Positions 63,855 to 64,000 of a DNA stretch of 64,000 bases are shown piece after piece. Location: assembly GCF_009184425.1 (NCBI RefSeq), contig NZ_WELG01000002.1, positions 1,706,741 through 1,770,740 of the forward strand, in the 5' to 3' direction. The first letter of the stretch is position 1, and each line of letters opens with the position of its first letter. The translations under genes and the position numbers were made by a program. The notes below the pieces were generated by a model. The model was not told the origin of the DNA, searched no databases, and was given only the letters and a program-made list of their open reading frames with translations. Origin of the DNA: Flagellimonas olearia. GTDB lineage: Bacteria > Bacteroidota > Bacteroidia > Flavobacteriales > Flavobacteriaceae.

Positions 63855-64000
63855 ATGAAATTGATATGTATAGGTAGAAACTATGCTGCGCATATTGATG
63901 AACTCAAGAATGAACGCCCAGATGAACCCGTGGTTTTCATTAAACCCGATTCTGCCATTCTGCCCAAGGAGCAGGATTTTTATATTCCCGAGTTTTCCGA
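63855..64000 (+). CDS. Fumarylacetoacetate hydrolase family protein (5' part only)
   Basis: The first 48 codons run off the window end. MKLICIGRNYAAHIDELKNE and VVFIKPDSAILPKEQDF are the typical N-terminus of the FAH/2-hydroxyhepta-2,4-diene-1,7-dioate isomerase family, which hydrolyses C-C bonds in aromatic or acylpyruvate compounds. The catalytic region is outside the window. Confidence 0.85.
   Translation, partial: MKLICIGRNYAAHIDELKNERPDEPVVFIKPDSAILPKEQDFYIPEFS

Overview
The window looks like a chromosomal segment of a marine Flavobacteriaceae bacterium (Bacteroidota), plausibly near Muricauda/Flagellimonas. That placement is an inference from gene content and order, not from a database match. 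The signs are: type IX secretion (T9SS) type B C-terminal domains with PorP/SprF partner proteins; many genes lacking a Shine-Dalgarno (SD) sequence; promoter -7 elements of the form TAnnTTTG; a strong SD almost only in front of rpsU; and the gene order rpsU, xerC-like, hpf, tRNAs, tuf, trnW, secE, nusG, rplKAJL, rpoBC. No prophage, transposase or CRISPR array is visible.

Layout. 1-1529 (minus): a MarR regulator, a nitroreductase and a YceI-family protein (cut by the window edge) form an operon with a palindromic candidate operator at its promoter. 1654-9521 (plus): a TlpA-like lipoprotein, rhodanese, DinB, DUF2851, PspC, a K+ channel with RCK domain, an AGCS symporter, a helix-hairpin-helix protein and an acyl-CoA dehydrogenase. 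9592-24814 (plus): the translation/transcription core, with bS21, a XerC-like recombinase, HPF, five tRNAs, EF-Tu, SecE, NusG, L11, L1, L10, L7/L12, RpoB, RpoC and a DUF3467 protein. 24859-26991 (minus): a small membrane protein and RF3.

27389-39830 (plus) is the most distinctive block. Two tight gene sets each pair a long repeat-containing T9SS type B secreted protein with a PorP/SprF outer-membrane protein. Set 1 adds an OmpA/TPR/PD40 protein. Set 2 begins with a 966-residue secreted protein built of near-identical 117-residue, tail-fibre-like repeats whose base composition differs from its surroundings. This looks like a cell-surface fibre or adhesin export locus and is the best candidate here for an undescribed system.

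39887-64000 is a mixed housekeeping and envelope region: idi, QueD-like, ManA-like, a DUF4369 lipoprotein, a DUF819 permease, a DUF5916 outer-membrane protein, an S1/P1 nuclease, an AraC regulator, a MOSC protein, an ECF sigma factor with a probable membrane anti-sigma, DoxX, HtpG, a FabH-like synthase, a PNPOx-like protein, a TonB-type outer-membrane protein, a CoA-binding protein, a sodium:solute symporter, RecR, a 2-oxoacid dehydrogenase E2, a secreted esterase, a DnaQ-like exonuclease and a partial FAH-family protein. Two divergent intergenic regions here contain terminator-like hairpins with no gene in front of them, which suggests small RNAs or leader attenuators.
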